NCBI GenBank assembly: GCA_902472315.1
Contig: CABRNM010000026.1
Span: forward strand, 1 to 17,901
Length of the DNA: 17,901 nt
Reading direction: 5' to 3'
Source: an uncultured Collinsella sp.
Lineage (GTDB): Bacteria; Actinomycetota; Coriobacteriia; Coriobacteriales; Coriobacteriaceae
A program made the translations under genes and the position numbers. Shown here piece after piece: positions 7,969 through 15,199 of this stretch; the stretch's first letter is position 1, and each line of letters starts with the position of its first letter. The notes beneath the pieces are model-generated. The model was not told the DNA's origin. It ran no database searches and worked only from the letters and a program-made list of their open reading frames with translations.

Positions 7969-8514
7969 TTACAGTCCAAAGAAGCCAAGGATTTGATCTC
8001 GGCTTACGGGCCTGTACTCGTTGGCATCGAGACCGACATCGTAGCGAAAGATAGGGCGCTCGCGACCGCGGTTGCGCGCGTTGGTGCGGTCTCCCCTGCT
8101 GTGGATATGCCCGTGCAGCATGATGGCACCACGCGCCTTGCCATTCCAGCTAAGCATGGGGTAGTGGCTCATAACCAGACGATGGCCCTTGGCATAGCCG
8201 GGAGCAATCTCCAGGTAATCGCGCACGTCTTCCCAAATCTGCGGTACATCGGAATCTTCCCAGTCGCCGTCATGGTTACCGCGGATGAGCGTCACATTCT
8301 TGCATTCGATACGCTCGCGCAGGTGCACGGCATCCGCTAGGGGCAAACGATAGGTAAAGTCTCCCAGGATGTAGAGACGGTCGTCCGCAGCCACGCACTC
8401 ATTGATGGCATCGATGACCTTGCGGTTCATCTCCTCGACCGAGCCAAACGGCCGGTCCATGTCGTGCAAGATATTCGTATCGCCCAGGTGCAGGTCGGCG
8501 GTAAACCACATCAT
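7969..8514 (-). CDS. Small calcineurin-like metallophosphoesterase
   Basis: The 181-residue protein shows the full metallophosphoesterase signature: D7-x-H9 (TADLHLGD), G51-D52 (YILGDF), G79-N80-H81-D82 (RGNHD), H117 (MSHYP) and G135-H136-x-H138 (LHGHIH). These residues bind two divalent metal ions and hydrolyse phosphoesters. Its size matches the stand-alone small phosphoesterases of unknown substrate. The start is MMWF with GAGGG upstream; the second Met could equally be used. It lies 66 bases after the 59-residue gene and on the same strand, so it is probably the last gene of the HIRAN operon; a TATACT-like -10 at 8555-8560 leaves room for a promoter of its own. Confidence 0.9.
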   Translation of the reverse strand: MMWFTADLHLGDTNILHDMDRPFGSVEEMNRKVIDAINECVAADDRLYILGDFTYRLPLADAVHLRERIECKNVTLIRGNHDGDWEDSDVPQIWEDVRDYLEIAPGYAKGHRLVMSHYPMLSWNGKARGAIMLHGHIHSRGDRTNARNRGRERPIFRYDVGLDANEYRPVSRDQILGFFGL

Positions 8515-8580
8515 CGTCTATGCCCTCATTTCGCAACGCGTTCAACTCGTGCTAAGTATACAGACGCATCGATGCGGCGG

Positions 8581-8760
8581 TTATCCAAAGAGCCCACCGA
8601 ACAGACCTCGGCGGCGCTTGTCTTTCTTTTTCGAAGCGTCACTCTGAGTTTTCTTGTCCTGCCGTTTCCTACGGTCCTGCTCCAACTCATCGTCATCGAG
8701 TAGCATATCCCACTCAAACGGATCATCCGTCAAATCGAACAGGTCATCGTCGTCAAGCAT
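8581..8760 (-). CDS. 59-residue bipolar charged protein with GLFGGLFG tail
   Basis: This short gene is easily missed. ATG at 8760 is preceded by GGGAGG with good spacing, and the frame ends with TAA at 8581-8583. The N-terminal half (residues 1-29) holds 15 Asp/Glu, for example LDDDDLFDLTDDPFEWD. Residues 30-51 hold 13 Arg/Lys, for example RRKRQDKK and KKKDKRRR. The protein ends in GLFGGLFG. There is no membrane segment or Cys. It starts 18 bases after the HIRAN stop, so the two are surely co-transcribed. The acidic part could mimic nucleic acid or bind a basic partner, and the basic part could bind nucleic acid; both ideas are inference. I know no family for it. Confidence 0.8.
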   Translation of the reverse strand: MLDDDDLFDLTDDPFEWDMLLDDDELEQDRRKRQDKKTQSDASKKKDKRRRGLFGGLFG

Positions 8761-8778
8761 GGCAGCCTCCCTTACCGA

Positions 8779-9105
8779 TTAGCGGGCATCCACCACATAG
8801 AGGCCAACGCGCACCTGGTGCCACGGGCTTCGCTCGGGGGCAACCTGTTGCACGCGGGCCTCAAACACGTCCTTGTGGCCGTAATACATCATCAAGGACA
8901 GTGGGCCGACCTCGTTTCCCGGAACGTAGCCAAGTTTGGTCTTGCCATAGTAGATCGCAACTGCCTCGGGGTCATGGGGATTATCGCGCTCGGCACACAG
9001 CGTTAGCTTATCGCCCGCTTTAAGATCGCCTAGGACCAAAGCGCCGTCGGCATATTGAAATCCTGCGATGTGAAACGACAGAAGAACACGTGAAGGCTCG
9101 TACAT
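8779..9105 (-). CDS. Stand-alone HIRAN-domain protein
   Basis: The 108-residue protein is almost wholly a HIRAN domain: FHIAGFQYADG near the start, then ERDNPHDPEAVAIYY (about residues 39-53) and KLGYVPGNE (about 57-65), the blocks that define the domain. HIRAN domains in eukaryotic HLTF/Rad5 bind single-stranded 3' DNA ends; bacterial stand-alone forms are linked to DNA processing mainly by association. GGGGAG sits before the ATG at 9105. It is the first gene of a likely three-gene unit with the 59-residue protein and the metallophosphoesterase, which hints at a nucleic-acid-linked function. No promoter was clear in 9106-9228, which otherwise holds only a short palindrome (ACGGGCCCGT, 9159-9168). 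Confidence 0.85.
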   Translation of the reverse strand: MYEPSRVLLSFHIAGFQYADGALVLGDLKAGDKLTLCAERDNPHDPEAVAIYYGKTKLGYVPGNEVGPLSLMMYYGHKDVFEARVQQVAPERSPWHQVRVGLYVVDAR

Positions 9106-9228
9106 AGCAACTCCCCTAACGGCCGGATAAACCAGCGTTTAACCTTACCGAGAAGTCTACGGGCCCGTGCGGACACGAATTCGCCCCACCCGCGCCTTTT
9201 CGACCGTTTGTCGCTGCACCATCTGATT

Positions 9229-10609
9229 CTAATGCACAAACATGCGCACGAACTTGTGCTTCCAGCTTGCGTAAGGAGCGTAGCGGAATGGCACGTCCAG
9301 CCACGTTGCCTTGTTCACGACGCTCTTCTTGTGGCTAAACGTATCGAAGCTCTCACGGCCATGGTACTGCCCCATACCGCTCGCGCCCATGCCGCCAAAG
9401 CCCATATGGCTCGTAGCCAAGTGCATGATGGTGTCGTTAACGCAGCCGCCGCCAAAAGGCACGTAGCGCACAAAGCGCCGCTGAACCTCGCGATCCCGAC
9501 TAAAGATATACAGGGCCAGCGGCGTCGGACGATCCGAAATAAACGTCTCGGCCTCGTCTAGGCTCTCAAACGTCAGTACCGGTAAGATGGGGCCGAAAAT
9601 CTCCTCCTGCATTACGGCGTCCTCAGGCGCCACACCGTCTAAAATCGTCGGCTCAATCTTGAGCGACGACTCGCGCGCCATGCCCCCCCAGCACAACCTT
9701 ATCGGGGTCGATCAGCCCGCGCACGCGCGCGAAATGCTTGGCGTTGACGATATGCCCGTAATCCTCGTTATCGAGCGGATGCTCACCAAACATACGGCGG
9801 GTCTCTTCCTTGATGAGGCCCAACAGCTCGTCGTGCACGCGCGTATCGACCAGCAGGTAGTCGGGCGCCACGCAGGTCTGCCCCACGTTGAGCCATTTAC
9901 CAAAGGCGATACGCCGTGCCGCGACCTTCAAGTTTGCCGTCGCATCCACGATGCAGGGGCTCTTTCCGCCCAGCTCAAGCGTCACAGGAGTAAGGTTTTT
10001 ACTTGCGCGCTCCATGACGAGTTTGCCGACCGGAACGCTACCGGTAAAGAAGATCTTGTCCCAGTGCTCATCGAGCAGCGCTTCGTTTTCGGCGCGCCCG
10101 CCCTCGACAACCGTCACCAGGCGCGGATCAAATGCCTCTTCACAGATTTGCCTGAGCACCGCGCTCGATGCCGGAGCATAGGCGCTCGGCTTGATGACCA
10201 CAGTATTGCCCGCGGCAAGGGCGCCGGCGAGCGGCTCGAGCGTTAGCAAAAACGGATAGTTCCACGGAGCCATAATGAGTGTGACGCCATAGGGCACGGT
10301 TTGCGTTTTGCACACACTCACGGCGTTAGCGAGATCGCACGGACGCAGGCGCGGACGACTCCATCGAGCCACGTGAGCGATCTGATGTCGAATCTCGGAA
10401 AGCGACGTGCCGATCTCGCACATATAGGCCTCGTCATGCGACTTTCCCAAATCGGTCTTGAGCGCATGGGCGATATCGGCCTCGTGGGCCCGTACTGCAT
10501 CGCGTAAACTCACGAGCGCGCGACGCCGAGCATCGACATCAAACGTGGCGTGCGTCTTAAAGTAGGCGCGCTGATCGCCGACGATGCGCGCAATTTCCTC
10601 GGTGTTCAT
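9229..10609 (-). pseudogene. Aldehyde dehydrogenase (ALDH3-like), frameshifted at a G7 run
   Basis: Two overlapping frames together encode one complete NAD(P)-dependent aldehyde dehydrogenase of about 459 residues. The 5' frame (start 10609) holds APWNYPF (catalytic Asn117), LELGGKSP (Glu212) and NVGQTCVAPD (nucleophile Cys246), then stops after 318 residues. The second frame supplies the remaining 150 residues, including EEIFGPILPV, PFGGGCVNDT and SFDTFSHKK. The switch occurs at seven C on the plus strand (9683-9689); six would give VLGG-MARESSL and restore one frame. Motif conservation on both sides argues for a very recent change, a phase-variable tract or a sequence error. GQTCVAPDY points to the class 3 (fatty or aromatic aldehyde) group. 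The start has AGGAGGG overlapping the stop of the alcohol dehydrogenase gene 8 bases upstream. Confidence 0.88.
9683..9689 (-). repeat. Homopolymer run (7 C on plus, 7 G in mRNA) causing the frameshift
   Basis: Deleting one base of this run joins the two halves of the aldehyde dehydrogenase exactly at the conserved Gly-Gly. Such runs are prone to slippage during replication, transcription or sequencing. Confidence 0.9.
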
Positions 10610-10617
10610 GGACCCTC

Positions 10618-11838
10618 CTAGTTCTCGTCCTCAAACATACCACCTGCAACAACTTCGTACATATGCTCGAGCTCCAGGCGGTCCATCAAAAGTGGAACGG
10701 GGTACAAGGGATTGGCCTCGGCATCGGCATGCGCCGCCATCTCGGGAATGTCGGAGCGGCGAATGCCCAGGACATATTTGGGGATTCCCAGGGTCTCGTT
10801 CATGCGGTCGACCCAATCGATAAAGGCCTCGGCCGCAAGACTGTCCTGCGCGGTAGCCGGCGCAATGCCCGTCATGCGAGCAAGATCGGCAAGCTTGGGG
10901 GCGGCGGCGTCACCATAAGCGCGAAGCATGTGCGGCAGGATGATCGCGTTGGCCAAACCGTGCGGAATTCCGTATCGGCCGCCCAAACTGTGCGCAATGG
11001 CATGCACATATCCGACATAGGAGCGGGTAAACGCAACGCCCGCCTTATACGCCGCCGAAAGCATATTGCGGCGCGCACGCATGTCGTCGCCATGCTCATA
11101 GGCCTCGAGTAAATTGTCGCGGATGAGCTGGACCGCCTGACGCGCCATCTTACGCGTATAGGGCGTGGTGCTACGGCCGATAAAGGCCTCGACAGCATGC
11201 GTCAGGGCATCCATGCCCGTCTGCCCCGTAATGGAAGCGGGCAGGCCGCACGTAAACTCGGGGTCGTGCACCGCGAAGCGCGGGATAAGCACAAAGTCGT
11301 TAATGGGGTACTTGTAGTGCGTCTCGTCATCGGTAATTACCGCCGCAAGCGTAACCTCGCTTCCCGTGCCTGCCGTGGTGGGAACGGCGATGAGCAGCGG
11401 CAGGAGACGATGAACGCGCAACAGGCCGCGCATCTTGTTGATGGGCTTGTTTGGCTGCGCGATGCGTGCGCCCACGCCCTTGGCGCAGTCCATGGCCGAA
11501 CCGCCGCCAAAGCCAATAATGGCCTGGCAGTCGCTCTCGCGATACAGTGCCGCCGCTTCCTCCACATTCGAGACCGTGGGGTTCATACGCGTTTCGGCAT
11601 AGACCGTAACGCCAATCCCCTGAGCCGTAAGCGCACGCTCGAGCGATGCCGTGAGCCCCAAACGTGCAATACCAGGGTCTGTCACGATAAGAACCTTCTG
11701 GATCGAGCGCTTTTGAAGCACTGCGAGCACATCCTCAGCGTGCTCCAAAATGCGTGGCTCGGTATAGGGCAGCACCGGCAATGCGATGCGAAAAACCGTT
11801 TGATACGTTCGGCACCAGGCGCGGCGGGCTAGATGCAT
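10618..11838 (-). CDS. Iron-containing alcohol dehydrogenase
   Basis: The 406-residue protein belongs to the group III metal-dependent alcohol dehydrogenases. It has the nucleotide-binding GGGSAMDCAK (residues 111-120), PTTAGTGSEV (153-162) and the metal ligands Asp210 and His214 (MDALTHAVEAF) plus His279 and His293 (VHAIAHSLGGRYGIPHGLA); the 4- and 14-residue spacings match known family members. It interconverts an alcohol and its aldehyde with NAD(P)H. ATG at 11838 was chosen because GGAG precedes it; the longer ORF to 11919 runs across an operator-like repeat. It is the first gene of a two-gene operon with the aldehyde dehydrogenase (8-base gap), so the pair would convert an alcohol or aldehyde to the acid, or act in reverse. 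Two operator-like sites upstream suggest induction or repression by an unlinked regulator. Confidence 0.92.
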   Translation of the reverse strand: MHLARRAWCRTYQTVFRIALPVLPYTEPRILEHAEDVLAVLQKRSIQKVLIVTDPGIARLGLTASLERALTAQGIGVTVYAETRMNPTVSNVEEAAALYRESDCQAIIGFGGGSAMDCAKGVGARIAQPNKPINKMRGLLRVHRLLPLLIAVPTTAGTGSEVTLAAVITDDETHYKYPINDFVLIPRFAVHDPEFTCGLPASITGQTGMDALTHAVEAFIGRSTTPYTRKMARQAVQLIRDNLLEAYEHGDDMRARRNMLSAAYKAGVAFTRSYVGYVHAIAHSLGGRYGIPHGLANAIILPHMLRAYGDAAAPKLADLARMTGIAPATAQDSLAAEAFIDWVDRMNETLGIPKYVLGIRRSDIPEMAAHADAEANPLYPVPLLMDRLELEHMYEVVAGGMFEDEN

Positions 11839-11857
11839 AAAGGAAACTCCTTCATTT

Positions 11858-11871
11858 GTTGATTGGTCAAC
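11858..11871. promoter_or_regulatory. Operator-like palindrome, copy 1 (adh-aldh promoter)
   Basis: GTTGATTGGTCAAC, extended to the perfect TGTTGA-TTGG-TCAACA dyad at 11857-11872. It lies just downstream of a possible -10 (TACAAT on the minus strand, 11890-11885), where a bound repressor would block transcription. The form suits a dimeric TetR- or MarR-type regulator. Confidence 0.55.
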
Positions 11872-11921
11872 ATTTGCTCGACCGATTGTACTCAGCGGAG
11901 ATCGCAGACGGCCTGCCAATC

Positions 11922-11935
11922 GTTAATCAATCAAC
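11922..11935. promoter_or_regulatory. Operator-like palindrome, copy 2
   Basis: GTTAATCAATCAAC; its reverse complement GTTGATTGATTAAC matches copy 1 at 12 of 14 positions. The two centres are 64 bp apart, about six helical turns, which would put bound proteins on the same DNA face. It also lies about 48 bp upstream of the rubrerythrin -35. Confidence 0.5.
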
Positions 11936-11982
11936 ATCTTCATATCTCAAAATTGTTTTATTAAAAATCATTCCTAATAGGC

Positions 11983-12010
11983 TTCACATTTGGTTACATT
12001 TATGGATAAT
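11983..12010 (+). promoter_or_regulatory. Promoter of the rubrerythrin gene
   Basis: TTCACA (11983-11988, 5/6 match to TTGACA), a 16-bp spacer and GATAAT (12005-12010, 5/6 match to TATAAT) lie in an AT-rich block that stands out from the GC-rich surroundings. The leader would be about 78 bases. A loose dyad TATTA-N11-TAATA (11959-11979) just upstream could be a metal or peroxide regulator site, but this is weak. Confidence 0.6.
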
Positions 12011-12028
12011 AGAACTCGTCAAGACGCA

Positions 12029-12059
12029 CGTCCGGAGAGGGCCCTTACGGGACCGGACG
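12029..12059 (+). other. Leader hairpin of the rubrerythrin mRNA
   Basis: CGTCCGG (12029-12035) pairs perfectly with CCGGACG (12053-12059) around a 17-base loop in the predicted 5' leader. It could stabilise the mRNA or modulate translation. No known riboswitch class was recognised. Confidence 0.4.
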
Positions 12060-12094
12060 AGCGCGCAATCGCCATCGATCGAAAGGATCGAATC

Positions 12095-12655
12095 ATGAAG
12101 TTTGTTTGCCCCGTTTGCGGTTATGTGGAAGAGTTCGACGGCGACCAGCTGCCCGAGGACTTTAAGTGCCCCCAGTGCGGCGTTCCCGGTTCTCGTTTCC
12201 TGAAGCAGGAGGAGGGCCAGCTCGAGTGGGCTGCCGAGCACGTCGTGGGCGTCGCCAAGATGGAAGGCGTCTCCGAGGACATCGTTGCCGACCTGCGCGC
12301 CAACTTTGAGGGCGAGTGCTCCGAGGTCGGTATGTACCTGGCCATGGCTCGCGTCGCTCATCGCGAGGGCTATCCCGAGATCGGCCTGTACTGGGAGAAG
12401 GCTGCTCACGAGGAGGCTGAGCATGCCGCCAAGTTCGCTGAGCTCCTGGGCGAGGTCGTGACCGACTCCACCAAGAAGAACCTCGAGATGCGCGTTGAGG
12501 CCGAGAACGGCGCCACCGCCGGCAAGACCGATCTTGCCAAGCGCGCCAAGGCCGCTGGTCTCGATGCCATCCACGACACCGTGCACGAGATGGCTCGCGA
12601 CGAGGCTCGCCACGGCAAGGCTTTCGCCGGCCTGCTGAAGCGCTACTTTGGCTAA
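12095..12655 (+). CDS. rbr: Reverse rubrerythrin (N-terminal rubredoxin domain)
   Basis: In this 186-residue protein the rubredoxin-like iron site comes first (C5-x2-C8 in FVCPVCGY, and C25-x2-C28 in FKCPQCG), followed by a four-helix di-iron domain. That is the reverse of classical rubrerythrin and matches the reverse rubrerythrins of anaerobes, which reduce hydrogen peroxide and oxygen using electrons from NAD(P)H via other carriers. Di-iron ligand motifs visible are FEGECSE (Glu74), HEEAEH (Glu107, His110), VEAENGA and RDEARHG (Glu170, His173). ATG at 12095 has AAGGAT upstream; the in-frame extension to 11990 lacks a ribosome site and covers the promoter and leader hairpin. The codons are strongly biased to those of highly expressed genes. 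It stands alone with its own promoter and terminator, as expected for an oxidative-stress defence gene in an anaerobe. Confidence 0.94.
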   Translation: MKFVCPVCGYVEEFDGDQLPEDFKCPQCGVPGSRFLKQEEGQLEWAAEHVVGVAKMEGVSEDIVADLRANFEGECSEVGMYLAMARVAHREGYPEIGLYWEKAAHEEAEHAAKFAELLGEVVTDSTKKNLEMRVEAENGATAGKTDLAKRAKAAGLDAIHDTVHEMARDEARHGKAFAGLLKRYFG

Positions 12656-12688
12656 GCCAACCGCTTGAGAGACAATCTCTAGCTCGAT

Positions 12689-12720
12689 AAGGCCCGGACC
12701 GTATTGGTTCGGGCCTTTTT
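12689..12720 (+). terminator. Rho-independent terminator of the rubrerythrin gene
   Basis: AGGCCCGGACC (12690-12700) pairs with GGTTCGGGCCT (12706-12716) with one G-T pair and a 5-base loop, then five T. It lies between convergent genes but lacks a T run for the minus strand, so pdxR probably has no strong terminator of its own here. Confidence 0.93.
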
Positions 12721-12727
12721 CGTGGCC

Positions 12728-14143
12728 TTATTGCAACTGTTCTTGAAGAACGATGAGCGACTGAGCGCTCAGGTCGTCGTATTGTATGAGGACGCGAGAC
12801 GGAGCGTTCTTAGTCGATGTCCGATCACCCGTCCACAGACAATCGGCGATGTTGACATAGGAAATACGAGCGTCAGCAAGAGCCTTCGCGAAACTCTCCC
12901 CCGCCTTGTCCTCGGCCAGGGCAACGGTGCAGTAAAGGCCTGCGTCTGCATGTTCGATCGAGACCTCCCCCGCCAGAAACGCTTTCCGCACAAGCGACGC
13001 CAGGCCATCGCGTGCCTCGCGAGCGCGCACGCGCACGCGGTTCACATGCCGCTCGTAATCACCCGATTCCAGCAAACGCGCCAAAGCGACCTGGTCAACA
13101 GAGCTCACCGACGAGGCGTAAAAACCAAGGTTGCGCCTAAACCGCTCCATTAGCTCATCGGGCAACACCATATACGCCAAACGCAACGCCGATGACAGGC
13201 TCTTCGAAAACGTGTTGGTGTAGATAACCGACTGGGCGGCATCGATTGATGCGAGCGCGGGAATCGGCTTGCCGGCAAGGCGAAACTCACAATCAAAGTC
13301 ATCTTCGATGAGATACCGGCCCGGCTGCTCGGTTGCCCAGCTGAGCAGCGCGTAGCGACGCGCAATGCTCGTCACAAGGCCGGTCGGATACTGATGGGAC
13401 GGCATCAGGTGAAGGACATCGGTCCCGCTTTTCTGCAGAGTGCTCAAGTCCACGCCCTCATCATCCAACGGGATATGTCGAACTTTGCAGCCCATAGCCT
13501 GATAGATGCGCGTCAGGCGTAAATAGCCCGGATCCTCAACGGCATACACTTTGTCGGCTCCAAGCAGCTGAACCAACATGGTATCGAGCAGCTGAGCGCC
13601 CGCACCGATAACGATGTTATTGGAGTCGACATTCATACCCCTTGTCCCGCGCAGATGGTGAGCAATTGCGCGTCGCAGCCGGGCGGTGCCCTGCGCCGGT
13701 GCGGGCGAAAAGATTTCGCGCTCGTCTTCGGATGCCAGCGTCGCCCGTAGCGCACTTTGCCAAAGCCGCGCCGCCTCCAAAGCGGAAGAAGAAAGCGCAT
13801 CGAATCGCTCAACCTGTCCGTTGACATCATGCGCGCTGGGACCCACAGAAACGGCATCTCGGTCGATGCCCTCCGCAGCCGAAGCCAAAACTGGTGCATC
13901 CGGAAGCTCGCAAGCGTAGTAGCCACGACGCGGCATTGAGCAAATATAGCCCTCAGCGAGTAACTGGCTATATGCATTCTCGATAGTAATGACACTGATT
14001 CCCAGATGACTGGCAAAGGCGCGCTTAGACGGCAGATGCTCCCCCGCCGCAATACGGCCAGCAACAATATCATCTCGAATTTGCTGGTAAACATACTCAT
14101 AGAGCGATGCTTCGCCGCGTTTTTCCAAATTGTAGTCAAGCAT
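12728..14143 (-). CDS. pdxR: MocR/PdxR-type regulator (GntR HTH fused to PLP aminotransferase fold)
   Basis: The 471-residue protein has an N-terminal GntR winged helix (about residues 12-78: QQIRDDIVAGRI, LPSKRAFASHLGIS, AYSQLLAEGY, PRRGYYA). It is joined to an aminotransferase class I fold with MocR hallmarks: MPSHQYPTG (248-256), EDDFDCEFR (280-288) and a PLP-binding lysine in NTFSKSLSSALRLAY (Lys314). MocR proteins bind PLP and DNA. Its position divergent from pdxS-pdxT makes it the vitamin B6 regulator PdxR, sensing PLP and controlling PLP synthesis. The start at 14143 was chosen because the HTH follows soon after; the ORF to 14176 would overlap the likely operator. A clear ribosome site is lacking, so the start is uncertain. 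Confidence 0.92.
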   Translation of the reverse strand: MLDYNLEKRGEASLYEYVYQQIRDDIVAGRIAAGEHLPSKRAFASHLGISVITIENAYSQLLAEGYICSMPRRGYYACELPDAPVLASAAEGIDRDAVSVGPSAHDVNGQVERFDALSSSALEAARLWQSALRATLASEDEREIFSPAPAQGTARLRRAIAHHLRGTRGMNVDSNNIVIGAGAQLLDTMLVQLLGADKVYAVEDPGYLRLTRIYQAMGCKVRHIPLDDEGVDLSTLQKSGTDVLHLMPSHQYPTGLVTSIARRYALLSWATEQPGRYLIEDDFDCEFRLAGKPIPALASIDAAQSVIYTNTFSKSLSSALRLAYMVLPDELMERFRRNLGFYASSVSSVDQVALARLLESGDYERHVNRVRVRAREARDGLASLVRKAFLAGEVSIEHADAGLYCTVALAEDKAGESFAKALADARISYVNIADCLWTGDRTSTKNAPSRVLIQYDDLSAQSLIVLQEQLQ

Positions 14144-14154
14144 GAGCCTATCAC

Positions 14155-14203
14155 CTGACCTTATTAAGCCATTCAATCTGGTATTAGTCTGACCTTGTTA
14201 TTA
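14155..14203. promoter_or_regulatory. Direct repeats in the pdxR-pdxS gap, likely PdxR operator
   Basis: CTGACCTTATTAA (14155-14167) and CTGACCTTGTTATTA (14189-14203) form a direct repeat with starts 34 bp apart, about three helical turns. Direct repeats in the divergent promoter are the known arrangement for MocR regulators. The -35-like TTGTTA (14195-14200) for pdxS overlaps the second copy and has only a weak -10 (TATTTC), which fits a promoter that needs activation. Confidence 0.6.
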
Positions 14204-14288
14204 TCTCGAAAACTGAGTATTTCGCCATACCCAGCTCCCCGATAGGATATTCCGTCAAGCAATGCACATGCCAACCAAGGGAGCAACC

Positions 14289-15179
14289 ATGGCAGAACAG
14301 ACCAGCAAGGCCGATCGCGTCAAACTCAATCGCGAGCTCGCGCAGATGCTCAAGGGCGGCGTCATCATGGACGTCACCACGCCCGAGCAGGCACGCATCG
14401 CCGAAGAGGCAGGCGCCTGCGCCGTCATGGCACTCGAGCGCATCCCGGCCGACATCCGCGCCGCAGGCGGCGTCTCGCGCATGAGTGACCCCAAGATGAT
14501 CAAGGGCATCCAAGAGGCCGTCTCCATCCCCGTCATGGCCAAGTGCCGCATCGGTCACATTGTCGAGGCGCAGGTCCTGCAGGCCATCGAGATCGATTAC
14601 ATCGACGAATCCGAGGTTCTCTCCCCAGCCGATGACGTCTATCACATCGACAAGACCCAGTTTGACGTGCCGTTTGTCTGCGGCGCCCGCGATCTGGGCG
14701 AGGCGCTGCGCCGCGTTGCCGAAGGCGCCACGATGATTCGCACCAAGGGCGAGCCGGGCACAGGCGACGTCGTCCAGGCTGTACGCCACATGCGCAAGAT
14801 CCAAAAGCAGATCAGCGACGTTGTTGCCCTGCGCGACGACGAGCTCTTTGAAGCAGCCAAGCAACTGCAGGTTCCGGTCGAGCTGGTACGCGAGGTTCAT
14901 GCCACGGGCAAGCTTCCCGTGGTGAACTTTGCCGCCGGCGGCGTAGCGACCCCCGCCGACGCCGCGCTGATGATGCAGCTGGGCGCCGAGGGTGTCTTTG
15001 TCGGCTCGGGCATCTTTAAGAGTGGAGACCCTGCCAAGCGCGCCGCCGCCATCGTCAAGGCCGTTGCAAACTTCACCGATGCCAAGCTCATCGCCGAGCT
15101 TTCGGAGGACCTGGGCGAGGCTATGGTGGGCATCAACGCCGACGAAATCGAGATTATCATGGAGGAGCGCGGGCGCTAG
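14289..15179 (+). CDS. pdxS: Pyridoxal 5'-phosphate synthase, synthase subunit PdxS
   Basis: The 296-residue protein is a clear PdxS (PDX1). It has GGVIMDV with catalytic Asp28, PVMAKCRIGH with catalytic Lys85, ALERIPADIRAAGGVSRM, IRTKGEPGTGDVV and the C-terminal NFAAGGVATPADAALMMQLG and GVFVGSGIFKS blocks. It condenses ribose 5-phosphate, glyceraldehyde 3-phosphate and ammonia into PLP, as a dodecamer that carries PdxT glutaminase subunits. AAGGGAG lies before ATG 14289; the ORF start at 14262 adds nine residues without a ribosome site. It is followed 20 bases later by pdxT and controlled with it by the divergent pdxR. Confidence 0.98.
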   Translation: MAEQTSKADRVKLNRELAQMLKGGVIMDVTTPEQARIAEEAGACAVMALERIPADIRAAGGVSRMSDPKMIKGIQEAVSIPVMAKCRIGHIVEAQVLQAIEIDYIDESEVLSPADDVYHIDKTQFDVPFVCGARDLGEALRRVAEGATMIRTKGEPGTGDVVQAVRHMRKIQKQISDVVALRDDELFEAAKQLQVPVELVREVHATGKLPVVNFAAGGVATPADAALMMQLGAEGVFVGSGIFKSGDPAKRAAAIVKAVANFTDAKLIAELSEDLGEAMVGINADEIEIIMEERGR

Positions 15180-15199
15180 TCCAGCAGAAAGGATCGCAC

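Noticed and set aside
7114..8340. 408-residue plus-strand ORF
   Set aside because: It is antisense to the DUF2130 and phosphoesterase genes, Leu/Arg-rich, without any motif or ribosome site; it arises from the GC-rich codon pattern.
8565..8576. CGCATCGATGCG palindrome between the 59-residue gene and the phosphoesterase gene
   Set aside because: A perfect 12-bp dyad, but short and GC-rich, with no partner site or clear promoter in the right place; chance occurrence cannot be excluded.
11990..12094. N-terminal extension of rubrerythrin
   Set aside because: It covers the predicted promoter and leader hairpin, and the rubredoxin domain begins at the ATG at 12095.
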